Shown here: positions 1 through 10,757 of the stretch, in pieces
Position numbering within the stretch: position 1 is the first letter of the stretch
Layout of the letters: every line of letters begins with the position of its first letter
Made by a program: the position numbers and the translations under genes
Notes under the pieces: model-generated
Databases searched by the model: none
The model's input: the letters and a program-made list of their open reading frames with translations, nothing else
Told to the model about the DNA's origin: nothing
From: Rhizobium sp. BK399
GTDB lineage: Bacteria; Pseudomonadota; Alphaproteobacteria; Rhizobiales; Rhizobiaceae
Reading direction: 5' to 3'
DNA length: 64,000 bases
Assembly (NCBI RefSeq): GCF_014194695.1
Contig: NZ_JACIAH010000011.1
Coordinates: 115,946 to 179,945, forward strand

Positions 1-2240
1 CAACGACGGCAGAAGCTGCAGTTATTCAGCGTGTGGATGTGCGTGGCGCCAGCCGTGTTGGTGCTGAGGCCGTTCGCTCAAACCTCACCATCCAGCCCGG
101 CAAGAGCTTCTCTAATACCGATATCGATGACTCGGTGAAGCAACTCTACGACACCGGCTATTTCTCCGACGTCAAGATTTCGGTCTCGGGTAGCACGCTC
201 GTCGTTACCGTCGAGGAAGCTCAGCTCGTCAATCAGGTCGTCTTCAACGGCAACCGCAAGATCAAGGACGACAAGCTTGCGGCTGTCGTAAAGACGCATG
301 CCGCTGGCCCTTACAATGAGGCGCAGATTCAGTCGGATATTCAGGCGATCAAGGACGCGTATGCCGCGACGGGTCGAAGTGAAGTTCAGGTAACCACGCA
401 GGTCGTTCCCCTCGGCGAAGGACGCGTGAACTTGGCTTTCGTCGTCGACGAAGGTGACCGCACCAAGATTGCTGCCATCAATTTCGTAGGCAACAACGCC
501 TACAGCTCCGGCCGTCTCTCCTCGGTCATCGCGACCAAGCGCTCGAACTTTCTGTCTTTCCTGACCCGCAAGGACGTTTACAGCGAAGACAAGCTTCATG
601 CGGACGAAGAGGCGCTGCGCCAGTTCTACTACAACCGCGGCTACGCAGACTTCCGTATCATATCTTCCGACGCGGCTTTCGACGAGGCAACGAACAAGTA
701 CACGCTGACCTTCAATATTGAAGAAGGCCCTCGGTATGATTTCGGTGCTGTATCCGTGCAGTCGACGGTCCCGGGTATCGATTCCAATCAGCTTCAGGGG
801 CTCGTCCGGACACACGAAGGTCAGGTCTACAGCGCCAAGGAAGTGCAGAAGTCCATGGAGGCGATCTCCGATCAGGTCGCTTCCGCCGGCTATCCGTTTG
901 CCCGCGTTACGCCGCGCGGTAACCGTGATCTGGGCAACAACACGATCGGTGTCGAATACCTGGTTGACCAGGGTGAGCGCGCATACGTCGAGCGCATCGA
1001 AATTCGCGGTAACAGCCGTACGCGTGACTTCGTCATCCGTCGTGAGTTCGACATGAGCGAAGGCGACGCCTTCAATCAGCAGATGATCACCAGGGCCAAG
1101 CGCCGTCTCGAAGCTCTCGGCTATTTCTCGTCGGTTAACATCTCGACGCAGCCGGGCAGCTCGCCGGATCGCGTTGTCGTCGTCGTTGACGTCCAGGACC
1201 AGGCGACCGGCTCGTTCGGCATCGGCGCAGGTTACGCTGCCGGCGGTGATGGCCTTCTTCTCGAAGCCTCAGTTGAGGAAAAGAACTTCCTCGGTCGTGG
1301 TCAGTACATCAAGGTTAGTGCCGGTGGCGGTCAGGAAGGTTCGCAGACTTACGGCCTGAACTTCACCGAGCCGTACTTCCTGGGCTATCGTTTGGCGGTT
1401 GGTTTCGACCTCAACCACAGCGAGACGTCGAGCAACGATAACTACGACTACGAGGAAAACAGCGGTGTTCTGCGTGCGACAGCTCCGATCACGGAAGACC
1501 TCGCGACGACGTTCCGCTACAACTACAAGCAGATGAAGTACGACCCGTCGGGTTCGCTGAGTAACTTGTCTGCGCCGTACCAGAACCTCGTTGAAAATAG
1601 CCCGTGGGTGAAGTCGTCTGTTTCGCAGACGCTGACCTACAACACTCTTGACGACATGACGCTGCCTCGCGAAGGCATCTATGCAAGCGTTACGCAGGAA
1701 ATTGCCGGCCTGGGCGGCGACTCGCAGTTCTACAAACTCTACGGTAAGGCACGCTATTTCCACCTGCTCGCTGACGATGCCGACATCATCGGGTCGCTTA
1801 CCGGCTCGGCGGGCTATGTTGTCGGCTTTGACAAGAACCTGAACGTCTTTGACCAGTTCACGCTGACCAACGGCGATATCAGAGGCTTTGAAAACAAGGG
1901 TATCGGCCCGCGTATCGCCGGCTCCAACGACGACCCGCTTGGTGGCACGACCTACTTTACCGTGTCGGCTGAAGCGACATTCCCGCTGCCGTTGGTCCCG
2001 CGTGACTTCGGCTTGCGTGGCGCCTTGTTTGCCGATGCCGGTACACTGTTCGGCAATGATGTCGACCCGCTTGGTGATACCGTCAACGGCGAAGATGCAT
2101 CGCTGCGCGCGTCCGTTGGCGTTGGTCTCATGTGGGCGTCGCCATTTGGTACGCTGCGCGTCGACTACGCTATTCCGGTCGCCAAGGAAGACTTCGACAA
2201 GACGCAGCACTTCAAGTTTGGCATAAACAACCAATTCTGA
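1..2240 (+). CDS. bamA: Outer membrane protein assembly factor BamA (5' end outside window)
   Basis: BamA is the central Omp85 subunit of the BAM complex, which folds beta-barrel proteins into the outer membrane. The frame is open from the left edge (codons begin at base 3), so the signal peptide and probably the start of the first POTRA repeat are missing. The visible 745 residues show successive POTRA repeats, recognised by recurring G-N segments such as VFNGNRKIKDDKL, FVGNNAYSSGRL and IRGNSRTRDFVIRREF. A C-terminal beta-barrel follows and ends in a terminal phenylalanine (FKFGINNQF), the usual outer-membrane signature. The GTG at 33 is internal and is not a true start. The gene leads into lpxD with a 50-bp gap, as is usual in alphaproteobacteria, where outer-membrane assembly and lipid A genes share one operon. 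Confidence 0.97.
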   Translation, partial: TTAEAAVIQRVDVRGASRVGAEAVRSNLTIQPGKSFSNTDIDDSVKQLYDTGYFSDVKISVSGSTLVVTVEEAQLVNQVVFNGNRKIKDDKLAAVVKTHAAGPYNEAQIQSDIQAIKDAYAATGRSEVQVTTQVVPLGEGRVNLAFVVDEGDRTKIAAINFVGNNAYSSGRLSSVIATKRSNFLSFLTRKDVYSEDKLHADEEALRQFYYNRGYADFRIISSDAAFDEATNKYTLTFNIEEGPRYDFGAVSVQSTVPGIDSNQLQGLVRTHEGQVYSAKEVQKSMEAISDQVASAGYPFARVTPRGNRDLGNNTIGVEYLVDQGERAYVERIEIRGNSRTRDFVIRREFDMSEGDAFNQQMITRAKRRLEALGYFSSVNISTQPGSSPDRVVVVVDVQDQATGSFGIGAGYAAGGDGLLLEASVEEKNFLGRGQYIKVSAGGGQEGSQTYGLNFTEPYFLGYRLAVGFDLNHSETSSNDNYDYEENSGVLRATAPITEDLATTFRYNYKQMKYDPSGSLSNLSAPYQNLVENSPWVKSSVSQTLTYNTLDDMTLPREGIYASVTQEIAGLGGDSQFYKLYGKARYFHLLADDADIIGSLTGSAGYVVGFDKNLNVFDQFTLTNGDIRGFENKGIGPRIAGSNDDPLGGTTYFTVSAEATFPLPLVPRDFGLRGALFADAGTLFGNDVDPLGDTVNGEDASLRASVGVGLMWASPFGTLRVDYAIPVAKEDFDKTQHFKFGINNQF

Positions 2241-2290
2241 TATCGGCAGTCCGGAACCGTAAAACCGAATTCCGTTCTGGAGATTTGCCG

Positions 2291-3352
2291 ATGGAGCAAA
2301 ATGGCTTTTTTCTGCCCCATGATGGCGTGAAACTCTCGGAGTTGGCGCAGTATCTTGGGGCAGAGCTTGCTGACCCCAAGGACGCAGATGTTGTGATACG
2401 CTCCGTTTCGCCCGTAAGCCGGGCGAAGGCGGGTGACATCTGTTATATCATGTCGAAGAGGAGCAAGGACGAGCTCGCGACGTGCGCGGCATCCGCTGTG
2501 CTTTGCACCGCCGGCTTGCGATCGTTGGTACCCGATCATCTGCCTGTCCTGATTTCGAAGAATGCCCATGCTGCCTTTGCTATGGCGGGTGGCTATCTCT
2601 ACCCGAAGGCACTTCGGCCGGAGGCGCTGTTGTCCGAAGGCTCCGGCATCTCGGATCGTGCAGTTGTCGACAAGACGGCGCGTCTGGAAGGCGAGGTCTC
2701 GGTCGAGCCTTTCGCGGTCATCGGCGCACATGCCGAAATCGGAGAGGGCACGCACATCGGAGCCGGCGCGATCATCGGGCCAAACGTCAAGATCGGCCGC
2801 AATTGCACGATCGCCGCCGGCGCAAGCGTGCTTTGCGCGCTCTTGGGCAACGGCGTGATCATTCACAATGGCGCGCGCATTGGCCAGGATGGCTTCGGCT
2901 ATGCTCCGGGCCCACGCGGGATGATCAAGATCGTTCAGGTCGGCCGCGTCATCATTCAGGATCATGTGGAGATCGGCGCCAATACCACGATTGATCGCGG
3001 TGCCATGGATGATACCGTCATCGGCGAAGGCACGAAGATCGATAATCAGGTCCAGATTGGTCACAACTGCCGAATTGGGCGTCATTGCGCCATCGTTTCG
3101 CAGGTCGGCATCGCTGGTAGCACGGTTCTCGGTGATGGCGTGCAGATCGGCGGGCAGGCCGGACTGAACGGGCATATCAAGATCGGTGACGGAGTGCAGA
3201 TCGCCGCGAAGAGCGGTGTGGTCGGCGACATACCTGCCGGCGAACGTTACGGTGGTGTGCCGGCGCGTCCCATCAACGATTTTCTGCGAGAGACCGCAGC
3301 GATTTTGGCCCGGTCGACCGGCAGCAAGAAAACGGGAGAAAAGAATGACTGA
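2291..3352 (+). CDS. lpxD: UDP-3-O-acylglucosamine N-acyltransferase LpxD
   Basis: LpxD performs the third step of lipid A synthesis: acyl-ACP-dependent N-acylation of UDP-3-O-acyl-glucosamine in the cytoplasm. The 353-aa product has an N-terminal uridine-binding domain (about residues 10-100) and then a long left-handed parallel beta-helix of hexapeptide repeats (I-G-x-G-x-x type). The segment QIGHNCRIG near residue 258 carries the expected catalytic histidine. The ATG at 2291 is chosen because it follows GGAG at 2279-2282 and gives the usual length; the frame is open further upstream into bamA. The 3' end overlaps fabZ by 8 bp, pointing to translational coupling. Confidence 0.97.
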   Translation: MEQNGFFLPHDGVKLSELAQYLGAELADPKDADVVIRSVSPVSRAKAGDICYIMSKRSKDELATCAASAVLCTAGLRSLVPDHLPVLISKNAHAAFAMAGGYLYPKALRPEALLSEGSGISDRAVVDKTARLEGEVSVEPFAVIGAHAEIGEGTHIGAGAIIGPNVKIGRNCTIAAGASVLCALLGNGVIIHNGARIGQDGFGYAPGPRGMIKIVQVGRVIIQDHVEIGANTTIDRGAMDDTVIGEGTKIDNQVQIGHNCRIGRHCAIVSQVGIAGSTVLGDGVQIGGQAGLNGHIKIGDGVQIAAKSGVVGDIPAGERYGGVPARPINDFLRETAAILARSTGSKKTGEKND

Positions 3353-3812
3353 AGAAGCAAAGACTTCGCTCTCTTCGGCAGACATCATGGAGATCATGAA
3401 GCTGCTGCCGCATCGTTATCCGTTCCTGCTGGTGGATAGGATCATCGATATCGACGGTGACGAGTCCGCGATCGGCATCAAGAACGTGACCGCAAACGAA
3501 CCGCATTTTACCGGTCACTTTCCGGAGTCTCCGATCATGCCGGGTGTCCTGCTCATCGAGGGTATGGCACAGACAGCCGGTGCGATCTGCGCCAAGAAGC
3601 AGGGGGAGACCGGGAACCTGGTCTACTTCATGACGATTGACAACGCGCGCTTCCGCAAGCCGGTCGTTCCCGGCGACCGCGTCGAATATCACGTGAAGAA
3701 ACAGAAGCAGCGCGGTAATATCTGGAAGTTCCACTGCGATGCGAAGGTTGATGGCGCGCTCGTCGCCGAAGCCGACATCGGGGCGATGATCGTTCGCAAG
3801 GATCAGGCATGA
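3345..3812 (+). CDS. fabZ: 3-hydroxyacyl-ACP dehydratase FabZ
   Basis: FabZ dehydrates (3R)-hydroxyacyl-ACP in fatty-acid elongation. It competes with LpxA and LpxD for hydroxyacyl-ACP, which explains its place in the lipid A operon. The 155-aa hot-dog-fold protein shows the signature GHFPESPIMPGVLLIEGMAQ, with catalytic His58 and Glu72. The ATG at 3345 lies inside the end of lpxD behind GGGAGAAAAG. The stop overlaps the lpxA start by 4 bp (ATGA). Confidence 0.97.
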   Translation: MTEEAKTSLSSADIMEIMKLLPHRYPFLLVDRIIDIDGDESAIGIKNVTANEPHFTGHFPESPIMPGVLLIEGMAQTAGAICAKKQGETGNLVYFMTIDNARFRKPVVPGDRVEYHVKKQKQRGNIWKFHCDAKVDGALVAEADIGAMIVRKDQA

Positions 3813-4627
3813 GCAGGATAGCAGCCAGCGCCAAGATTCACGCCATGGCGGTCGTCGAAGACGGCGCTGTGATCGGCGAGAACGTCAAGATCGGTCCCTT
3901 TTGTTACGTTGGACCGAATGTCACGCTGGGTGATAGCGTAGAGTTGCTTGCGCATTCCGTCGTATCGGGCCGCACGACGCTCGGCAGCGGGTGCCGCATT
4001 TTCCCAATGGCCGTGATCGGCGGGGATCCTCAGAGCGTTCATCACGGTGGCGAAGAGACGACCTTGACGGTCGGCGACAACTGCACCTTCCGCGAAGGTG
4101 TCACGGTCAACACGGGTACCGCTGATTTCGGTAGCCAGACGATTGTGGGCAACAACAACCTGTTCCTGGCGAATTCGCATATCGCCCATGATTGCCGGGT
4201 TGGAAGCAACGTCATCATGTCCAACAACGTCATGCTTGCCGGCCACGTAACGATCGAGGATCGCGTCATTCTCGGTGGTGGCTGCGCCGTGCATCAGTTC
4301 ACGCGCGTCGGTCGACAGGCATTTGTAGGTGGGCTGTCCGCGGTTAGCTACGACGTCATCCCTTATGGGATGCTGAATGGCAATCCGGGCCTTTTGAGCG
4401 GCTTGAATGTCGTCGGTATGACCCGCGCCGGCATTGATCGCGCGACGATTCACACAGTGCGCCGGGCCTATAAGGCGATCTTCGAAGGCGATAATTCGAT
4501 CCGAGACAATGCCGCCGCACTCCGCGACGAGTATGCTGGTTGCGAGCAAGTCATTCAAATTCTTGATTTCATCGCTGCCGAAAGCGACCGCGCTCTTTCA
4601 TCTCCGACCAGGGGACAGAAAGGGTGA
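3809..4627 (+). CDS. lpxA: UDP-N-acetylglucosamine acyltransferase LpxA
   Basis: LpxA catalyses the first step of lipid A synthesis, transferring a 3-hydroxyacyl chain from ACP to UDP-GlcNAc. The 272-aa product has hexapeptide repeats over about residues 1-190, the family segment VIGGDPQSVHHGGEETTL, and IAHDCRVGSNV with the catalytic histidine near residue 127. An alpha-helical C-terminal domain follows (RAGIDRATIHTVRRAYKAIF). The gene is translationally coupled to fabZ and followed closely by lpxI. Confidence 0.97.
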   Translation: MSRIAASAKIHAMAVVEDGAVIGENVKIGPFCYVGPNVTLGDSVELLAHSVVSGRTTLGSGCRIFPMAVIGGDPQSVHHGGEETTLTVGDNCTFREGVTVNTGTADFGSQTIVGNNNLFLANSHIAHDCRVGSNVIMSNNVMLAGHVTIEDRVILGGGCAVHQFTRVGRQAFVGGLSAVSYDVIPYGMLNGNPGLLSGLNVVGMTRAGIDRATIHTVRRAYKAIFEGDNSIRDNAAALRDEYAGCEQVIQILDFIAAESDRALSSPTRGQKG

Positions 4628-4630
4628 TGC

Positions 4631-5512
4631 TTGGCTCTCGCGGGTGACATGGCAAAAGGCCGCTTGGCAATCATCGCAGGCAGCGGTCTTCTGCCGTCCT
4701 ATGTTGCTACGGCCGCGCGCCAGGCAGGTGAAGATCCCTTCATTATCGCGCTGAAAGATGAAGCGGACCGCTCCTGGGATGGCTTTGATCACGCGGTGAT
4801 CGGCGTCGGTGACTTCGCTGCTCTCAGTCGGATATTCGCGAGCAACGGCGTAGATCGAGTCGTCATGTCGGGAGGCGTGCGCCGGCGTCCGGAGTGGCGT
4901 GAGGTCCGCCCGACGCTGAAAACGATCGTGAAATTGCCGTCGACGGTCCGCACGCTGCTCGCTGGTGGCGACGATGCCGTATTGCGCATGGTCATTACCT
5001 TGATCGAGGGGAACGGACGCCGCGTCGTCGGCGCGCATGAGATCGCACCACACCTCCTTGCGACCGTCGGTCCGTTGGGCGCAGTGCGACCGGGACCTGA
5101 TGATCGAAGAGATATCGCGCGCGCCGCGGAAGCGGCCGATGCGCTTGGCAGGCTGGATGTCGGGCAAGGGGCGGTTTCAGTTGGCGGCCGCATTGTTGCG
5201 CTCGAGGGCGTCGAAGGCACGGACAGCATGCTGGACCGTGTCGCTGACCTGCGATCAGCCGGGCGCATTTCTGCGCGTCGCCGCGGCGTACTGGTCAAAC
5301 TCTGCAAACCTCAGCAAGATATCCGCGCGGATCTGCCATCGATCGGCATTTCGACGATCGAGAACCTGAAAAGGGCGGGCCTGGCGGGCGTTGCTGTCGA
5401 GGCGGGTCGCTCGCTCATCCTGGAGCGTGACGCTGTCATCAAGGCTGCGGATGAGGCCGGTATTTTCGTGTGCGGACTGGATAGAGGTTTGCCATCCTGG
5501 GGGCTAGCGTGA
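4631..5512 (+). CDS. lpxI: UDP-2,3-diacylglucosamine pyrophosphatase LpxI (DUF1009)
   Basis: LpxI hydrolyses UDP-2,3-diacylglucosamine to lipid X. It replaces the unrelated LpxH in alphaproteobacteria, and no lpxH-like gene is seen here. The product (up to 293 aa) begins with the conserved GRLAIIAGSGLLPSYVA and ends with the family segment GIFVCGLDRG. Start choice is uncertain: TTG at 4631 has a good AAAGGG at 4619-4624, whereas ATG at 4649 gives the conventional MAKGRLAIIAGSG start but has a weak ribosome site. The stop overlaps the GTG start of lpxB by 4 bp. Confidence 0.93.
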   Translation: MALAGDMAKGRLAIIAGSGLLPSYVATAARQAGEDPFIIALKDEADRSWDGFDHAVIGVGDFAALSRIFASNGVDRVVMSGGVRRRPEWREVRPTLKTIVKLPSTVRTLLAGGDDAVLRMVITLIEGNGRRVVGAHEIAPHLLATVGPLGAVRPGPDDRRDIARAAEAADALGRLDVGQGAVSVGGRIVALEGVEGTDSMLDRVADLRSAGRISARRRGVLVKLCKPQQDIRADLPSIGISTIENLKRAGLAGVAVEAGRSLILERDAVIKAADEAGIFVCGLDRGLPSWGLA

Positions 5513-6690
5513 GCGATGCGTCGCTAAAAGTTGCCATCGTTGTTGGAGAGGTCTCGGGTGACCTTCTGGGGGCGGATCTGATCGCCGCCCTGAAACGACA
5601 GTTTCCGGGCGGTGTAGATCTCGTCGGCGTTGGCGGCGAGGGGCTCGAGACGCAGGGCCTGCGCTCGCTTTTCGATTTCTCTGAACTGCAGGTGATGGGC
5701 ATCACGCAAGTACTGTCGACGTTGCCAAGGCTCGTCCGGCGTATTGGCGAGACGGCGTCGGCAATCATCGCGGCAAAACCCGACGTGCTCGTTATCGTCG
5801 ACAGTCCGGATTTCACGCATAGGGTTGCAAAGCGGGTCCGCAGGGCGCTGCCCGGCTTGCCTGTTGTCAATTATGTTTGCCCGAGTGTTTGGGCATGGAA
5901 GGAATATCGCGCACAGCGCATGCTCGCCTATGTCGATCATGTGCTCGCTGTCTTGCCGTTCGAGCCTGAGGTGATGCGCAAACTGGGCGGGCCGCCGACG
6001 ACCTATGTTGGCCACCGTTTGACGGCCGACCCAAACCTGTTGGACGCCCGACGCCGGCGTGCGCAGACCAAGCCACGGACACGGGCCGACCGCAAGACAG
6101 TGATGTTGCTGCCAGGCTCGCGCTCAAGCGAGATTACCAAGCTGCTGCCCCACTTTGGCGACGCCGTCACCGAGTTGGTGGCGCGCAACGGCGAGATGCG
6201 TTTCGTCTTGCCGACGATGCCGCGCCGCGAGGCCATGATCCGTGAGTTCGTCAAGGAGTGGACGACCAAGCCGGAGATCGTGGCCGGCGCCGAGGCGAAG
6301 TGGCAGGCGTTCACCGAAGCGGATGCCGCCATGGCGGCATCTGGGACCGTCGTGCTTGAGCTGGCGCTGACCGGCGTCCCGTGTGTTTCGGCGTACAAGA
6401 CGGACTGGATCATCAAGCTCATGACCAGCCAGATCAAAACCTGGAGCGCGGCCCTTCCGAACCTGATCGCCGACTACGCCGTTGTGCCCGAGTATATCAA
6501 CGACGTGGTGCGAGGCGGCAGCTTTGCGCGCTGGATGGAGAAGCTGTCGGTGGACACCTTGCCACGGCAGGCGATGATGGAAGGGTTTGACGTTCTCTGG
6601 CAGAGAATGCAGACCGAAAAGCCGCCGGGGGAACATGCGGCCGAAATCGTCCTCGATGTCCTTCAAAAGAAAAAGCCCGGCCATTCCTGA
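5509..6690 (+). CDS. lpxB: Lipid-A-disaccharide synthase LpxB
   Basis: LpxB condenses UDP-2,3-diacylglucosamine with lipid X to form the lipid A disaccharide at the inner face of the cytoplasmic membrane (GT19 family). The 393-aa protein shows VVGEVSGDLLGADLI at the N-terminus, VDSPDFTHRVAKR, YVCPSVWAWKEYR and LLPGSRSSEI. It starts with GTG in a GTGA overlap with lpxI. The last codons form one arm and the loop of the terminator at 6671-6702, so the operon probably ends here. Confidence 0.96.
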   Translation: MSDASLKVAIVVGEVSGDLLGADLIAALKRQFPGGVDLVGVGGEGLETQGLRSLFDFSELQVMGITQVLSTLPRLVRRIGETASAIIAAKPDVLVIVDSPDFTHRVAKRVRRALPGLPVVNYVCPSVWAWKEYRAQRMLAYVDHVLAVLPFEPEVMRKLGGPPTTYVGHRLTADPNLLDARRRRAQTKPRTRADRKTVMLLPGSRSSEITKLLPHFGDAVTELVARNGEMRFVLPTMPRREAMIREFVKEWTTKPEIVAGAEAKWQAFTEADAAMAASGTVVLELALTGVPCVSAYKTDWIIKLMTSQIKTWSAALPNLIADYAVVPEYINDVVRGGSFARWMEKLSVDTLPRQAMMEGFDVLWQRMQTEKPPGEHAAEIVLDVLQKKKPGHS

Positions 6691-6702
6691 CCGGGCTTCT
6701 TT
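6671..6702. terminator. Bidirectional terminator between lpxB and gltA
   Basis: A perfect 8-bp stem AAGCCCGG (6673-6680) / CCGGGCTT (6691-6698) has a 10-nt loop, with A-rich sequence before it and T-rich sequence after it. It can act on both strands, serving lpxB from the left and gltA from the right. The left arm and loop lie inside the lpxB coding sequence, and the stop codon is the last three bases of the loop. Confidence 0.85.
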
Positions 6703-6720
6703 GCTATCTGTGATCGCTGA

Positions 6721-8010
<1,290 letters not shown>

Positions 8011-8303
8011 TCTGATCCTCCAAACTGGCGGGTGGCGCCATAAAAGCGCCATAGGGTTAAGCGTCGTCGATGATTGCTATATGATCGCGCGCCTAATGCC
8101 AAGTTACCGTGATGCCATTTTGTGCATCGCAGTATCAACTTTTGGGCACTGCTGCGATGAGCCCTGCGCATAGCAGAAGCCGATGATAATCCTTGGCTTT
8201 TCAGCGTTCAGATTTTCCTTCAGATTTCAATCGATTATTATTGCCCGACGCCTCGATAGCTTGCATTGTGGTTGCAAGGGCGGCTGTTTTTTGGCGCAAA
8301 TGC
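8011..8303. other. Intergenic region, divergent promoters of gltA and comEC
   Basis: This 293-bp stretch between divergent genes holds no ORF I can support. Near the gltA start there is a short repeat (ATGGCGC twice on the minus strand, 4 bases apart) that could form a weak hairpin just upstream of the ribosome site. No clear -35/-10 pair is claimed. Confidence 0.5.
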
Positions 8304-10757
8304 ATGCCGGGGTTGAAGCCATTTGAAGTAACGAAGGCCGTGCCTGCCGCGGATGCTTCCGCGCGTGCAGCGGAGCCGTCTCTCCTGTTGAATCGATCGG
8401 CCGCCAAGCTGTTGCCGGCCATGCGCACGCAGTCCTCCATCGCGTGGCCGACACGGATCAAAGCTGCGACACGGGACTGGGCTTCATGGCTCCAAGGTTC
8501 CGCGACAGCGGAGATGGAACATGGACGGTTGTTTCTGTTCTCGCCGGTCTTCCTCGGAGCCGGCGCCGTCCTCTGGTTCGAACTGGCAAGTGACCCTCCC
8601 ACGATGCGCTTGATGGCATGGGTTGTTGTGTTGGCACTTGTTGCAATGGCGGTGGGCCAAGGGCGGCCGTTTGTCCGGAGTTCAGCACTGGCCGGCTTGC
8701 TTTGCATCGCGGGAATGCTTTCGGCCCAATACGAAACGCGGAGCAGGGCGACCGTCATACTGGATACGCCCGTCACCACAACGATCACTGGTCGGGTCGA
8801 GCGTCGGGAGGGGGATGGCGCGGGTCGTTGGCGCTATATCCTCTCCATTTCCGGCACTCAGTCGCCTCAGATTAGGCGGCCGCCAGACCGGGTTTCAGTC
8901 GTCGCGCGTGGGCAGAAAGAACCGTTCGAAATCGGGGAGTGGTTGACGGGGCGGGCACGATTGACCCCGCCTGCGGGACCCGCGCTGCCTGGGCTCAACG
9001 ACTTTGCCTTCAGCGCTTATTTCGACGAGATTGGCGCGAACGGTTTCTTTTATGGTTCGCCAAGCGTTTCAATGCCGCCGGCGGTCGGCACACCATCGAT
9101 TTCGGAGCGCGGAGCCAACTGGCTGGATTCCCTCCGAAGCGGAATCGGAGACCGCATCCGTGGAATCCTGCCGGGCGACACCGGCGCCTTTGCGGCGTCG
9201 CTTGTCACCGACGAGCGGCGCGCGATCTCGAGGGAAACCACCGACGCGCTGCGACAGGCGGGTCTGGCGCATATCGTGGCAATCTCCGGTCTCAACATGG
9301 CGCTCTCCGCGGGTATCTTCTTCGTCGGCCTACGCCAACTGCTGAGCCTGTTTCCATCCGTTACGCAGGCGTACCCGACCAAGAAGATTGCAGCTGCTGG
9401 CGCGCTCGTCGCCCTGACAGCCTATTACATGATCTCGGGCTTTGCGGTCTCGGCAGAGCGAGCCTTCATCATGATGGCAATCATGCTGGCCGCTGTATTC
9501 TTCGACAGGCCGTCAATCAGTCTACGCAACATTGCCCTATCGGCTTGGGTGATTCTGCTCTTGTCTCCATCCGAGGCGCTAGGCCCGAGCTTCCAGATGT
9601 CATTTGCGGCGACTCTTGCGCTGGTTGCCGGTTATGCGATGTGGGCGAAGCGAGCCGCGCGCGAGCATCCCTTGCTGCAAGTCAGGGCAGTGAAGCCCGT
9701 AGTTTTTGTCGCACGCTTCTTTGCTGGCATCCTCCTTTCCTCGATGATCGGAGGCTTCTCGACCGCGCTCTTTGCAGTCGAACATTTCCATCGGCTCAGC
9801 GCTTATGGATTGCCCGCAAATCTCATGGCCATGCCGGTAATCTCCTTCGTGGTGATGCCTATGGGCATGTTCGCGATGCTGCTGACGCCGTTTGGCCTCG
9901 ATGTCGTTCCCTGGAAAATCGCCGGGTTCGGGCTCGAAATTGTGATCGCCATTGCAAAGATGGTCTCGGGATGGGGCGGCAACGTCGATATCGGCCGATT
10001 GCCGGTTTGGTACTTTCCTGTCGCCGTCGCAGGCTTCCTCGTGCTTGCGCTTCTGCGCACCAGACTGCGGTACCTCGGCGCTGTTGCGATCGCGTTGACA
10101 ACTCTGCTCGTTGTGCTCGCGCCGTCCAGACCGGCGCCAGATTTCATCATTGCCGAGGATGGCGGTCTCGTCGCGATTGTCGACAATCAGGTTATTGCTT
10201 CCAACCGGACGCGCCCACCCGACTTCATTTTCGACCAATGGCGAAGGGCTCTGGTTGCGGAGCAAGCCCGGCCGCCGCTCCTGATAGAGGGTGTCAAACC
10301 GGTCCGCCGGCGAGACGGCGACGGCAAGCCCGGGAGGCTCTCGGCCGACGAATTGCATAACGCCCGCAACGCGTTGCGGCAGGCCGTTGCGAGAGGCGTT
10401 GAGAACCGTTTCGTCTGCCGGAAAGGCGCTTGGTGCACAGCGGCGCACGGCAGCGGCTACGTTCTGACAATCGTCGAAGATCCCGCCTACGTCGGCGCTG
10501 CCTGCGACACCGCCGACATCGTCGTTACGCCCGCTCGTCTGCGCGCAAGCGAATGCCGGTCAGGTGCATTGTTGTTCACGGGCGAAACCTTGCGCCGCTC
10601 GGGTGCGGCAGAGATACGAATAGACGAACAGGGAACGCCTGTCGTGACGACGGCCTATACGACACTTGACCGGCCCTGGATGCTGCATCGGGCATATAAT
10701 TGGCGAAGCGGCACCTTCGACGGAGAGCTGCCTGTCTTTAGTGATAGCGGCGAATGA
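8304..10757 (+). CDS. ComEC/Rec2-family membrane protein
   Basis: ComEC-type proteins form the inner-membrane channel for transforming DNA. The roughly 817-aa product has an N-terminal soluble and DUF4131-like part, then the competence core with hallmark HIVAISGLNMALSAGIF and several membrane helices (about residues 300-620). I see no HxHxDH metallo-beta-lactamase motif in the C-terminal third, so this is the form without an intact nuclease-like domain. Start choice is uncertain: ATG at 8304 is conventional, but the frame is open from about 8193 and no strong ribosome site is visible. The 3' end overlaps the convergent lexA by 20 bp. DNA uptake in rhizobia is inferred from family membership only. 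Confidence 0.85.
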   Translation: MPGLKPFEVTKAVPAADASARAAEPSLLLNRSAAKLLPAMRTQSSIAWPTRIKAATRDWASWLQGSATAEMEHGRLFLFSPVFLGAGAVLWFELASDPPTMRLMAWVVVLALVAMAVGQGRPFVRSSALAGLLCIAGMLSAQYETRSRATVILDTPVTTTITGRVERREGDGAGRWRYILSISGTQSPQIRRPPDRVSVVARGQKEPFEIGEWLTGRARLTPPAGPALPGLNDFAFSAYFDEIGANGFFYGSPSVSMPPAVGTPSISERGANWLDSLRSGIGDRIRGILPGDTGAFAASLVTDERRAISRETTDALRQAGLAHIVAISGLNMALSAGIFFVGLRQLLSLFPSVTQAYPTKKIAAAGALVALTAYYMISGFAVSAERAFIMMAIMLAAVFFDRPSISLRNIALSAWVILLLSPSEALGPSFQMSFAATLALVAGYAMWAKRAAREHPLLQVRAVKPVVFVARFFAGILLSSMIGGFSTALFAVEHFHRLSAYGLPANLMAMPVISFVVMPMGMFAMLLTPFGLDVVPWKIAGFGLEIVIAIAKMVSGWGGNVDIGRLPVWYFPVAVAGFLVLALLRTRLRYLGAVAIALTTLLVVLAPSRPAPDFIIAEDGGLVAIVDNQVIASNRTRPPDFIFDQWRRALVAEQARPPLLIEGVKPVRRRDGDGKPGRLSADELHNARNALRQAVARGVENRFVCRKGAWCTAAHGSGYVLTIVEDPAYVGAACDTADIVVTPARLRASECRSGALLFTGETLRRSGAAEIRIDEQGTPVVTTAYTTLDRPWMLHRAYNWRSGTFDGELPVFSDSGE

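Noticed and set aside
1269..2234. Long minus-strand frame inside bamA (321 codons), and similar long antisense frames inside eno, ispDF and metG
   Set aside because: Antisense shadows that follow codon bias of high-GC genes; no ribosome sites or recognisable domains.
6671..6702. CRISPR or repeat array
   Set aside because: No regularly spaced repeats were seen anywhere in the window; the palindromes found are isolated.
8053..8192. Apparent lack of gltX between gltA and comEC
   Set aside because: I recall gltX near here in some rhizobia but cannot verify it, and the region shows no gltX remnant.
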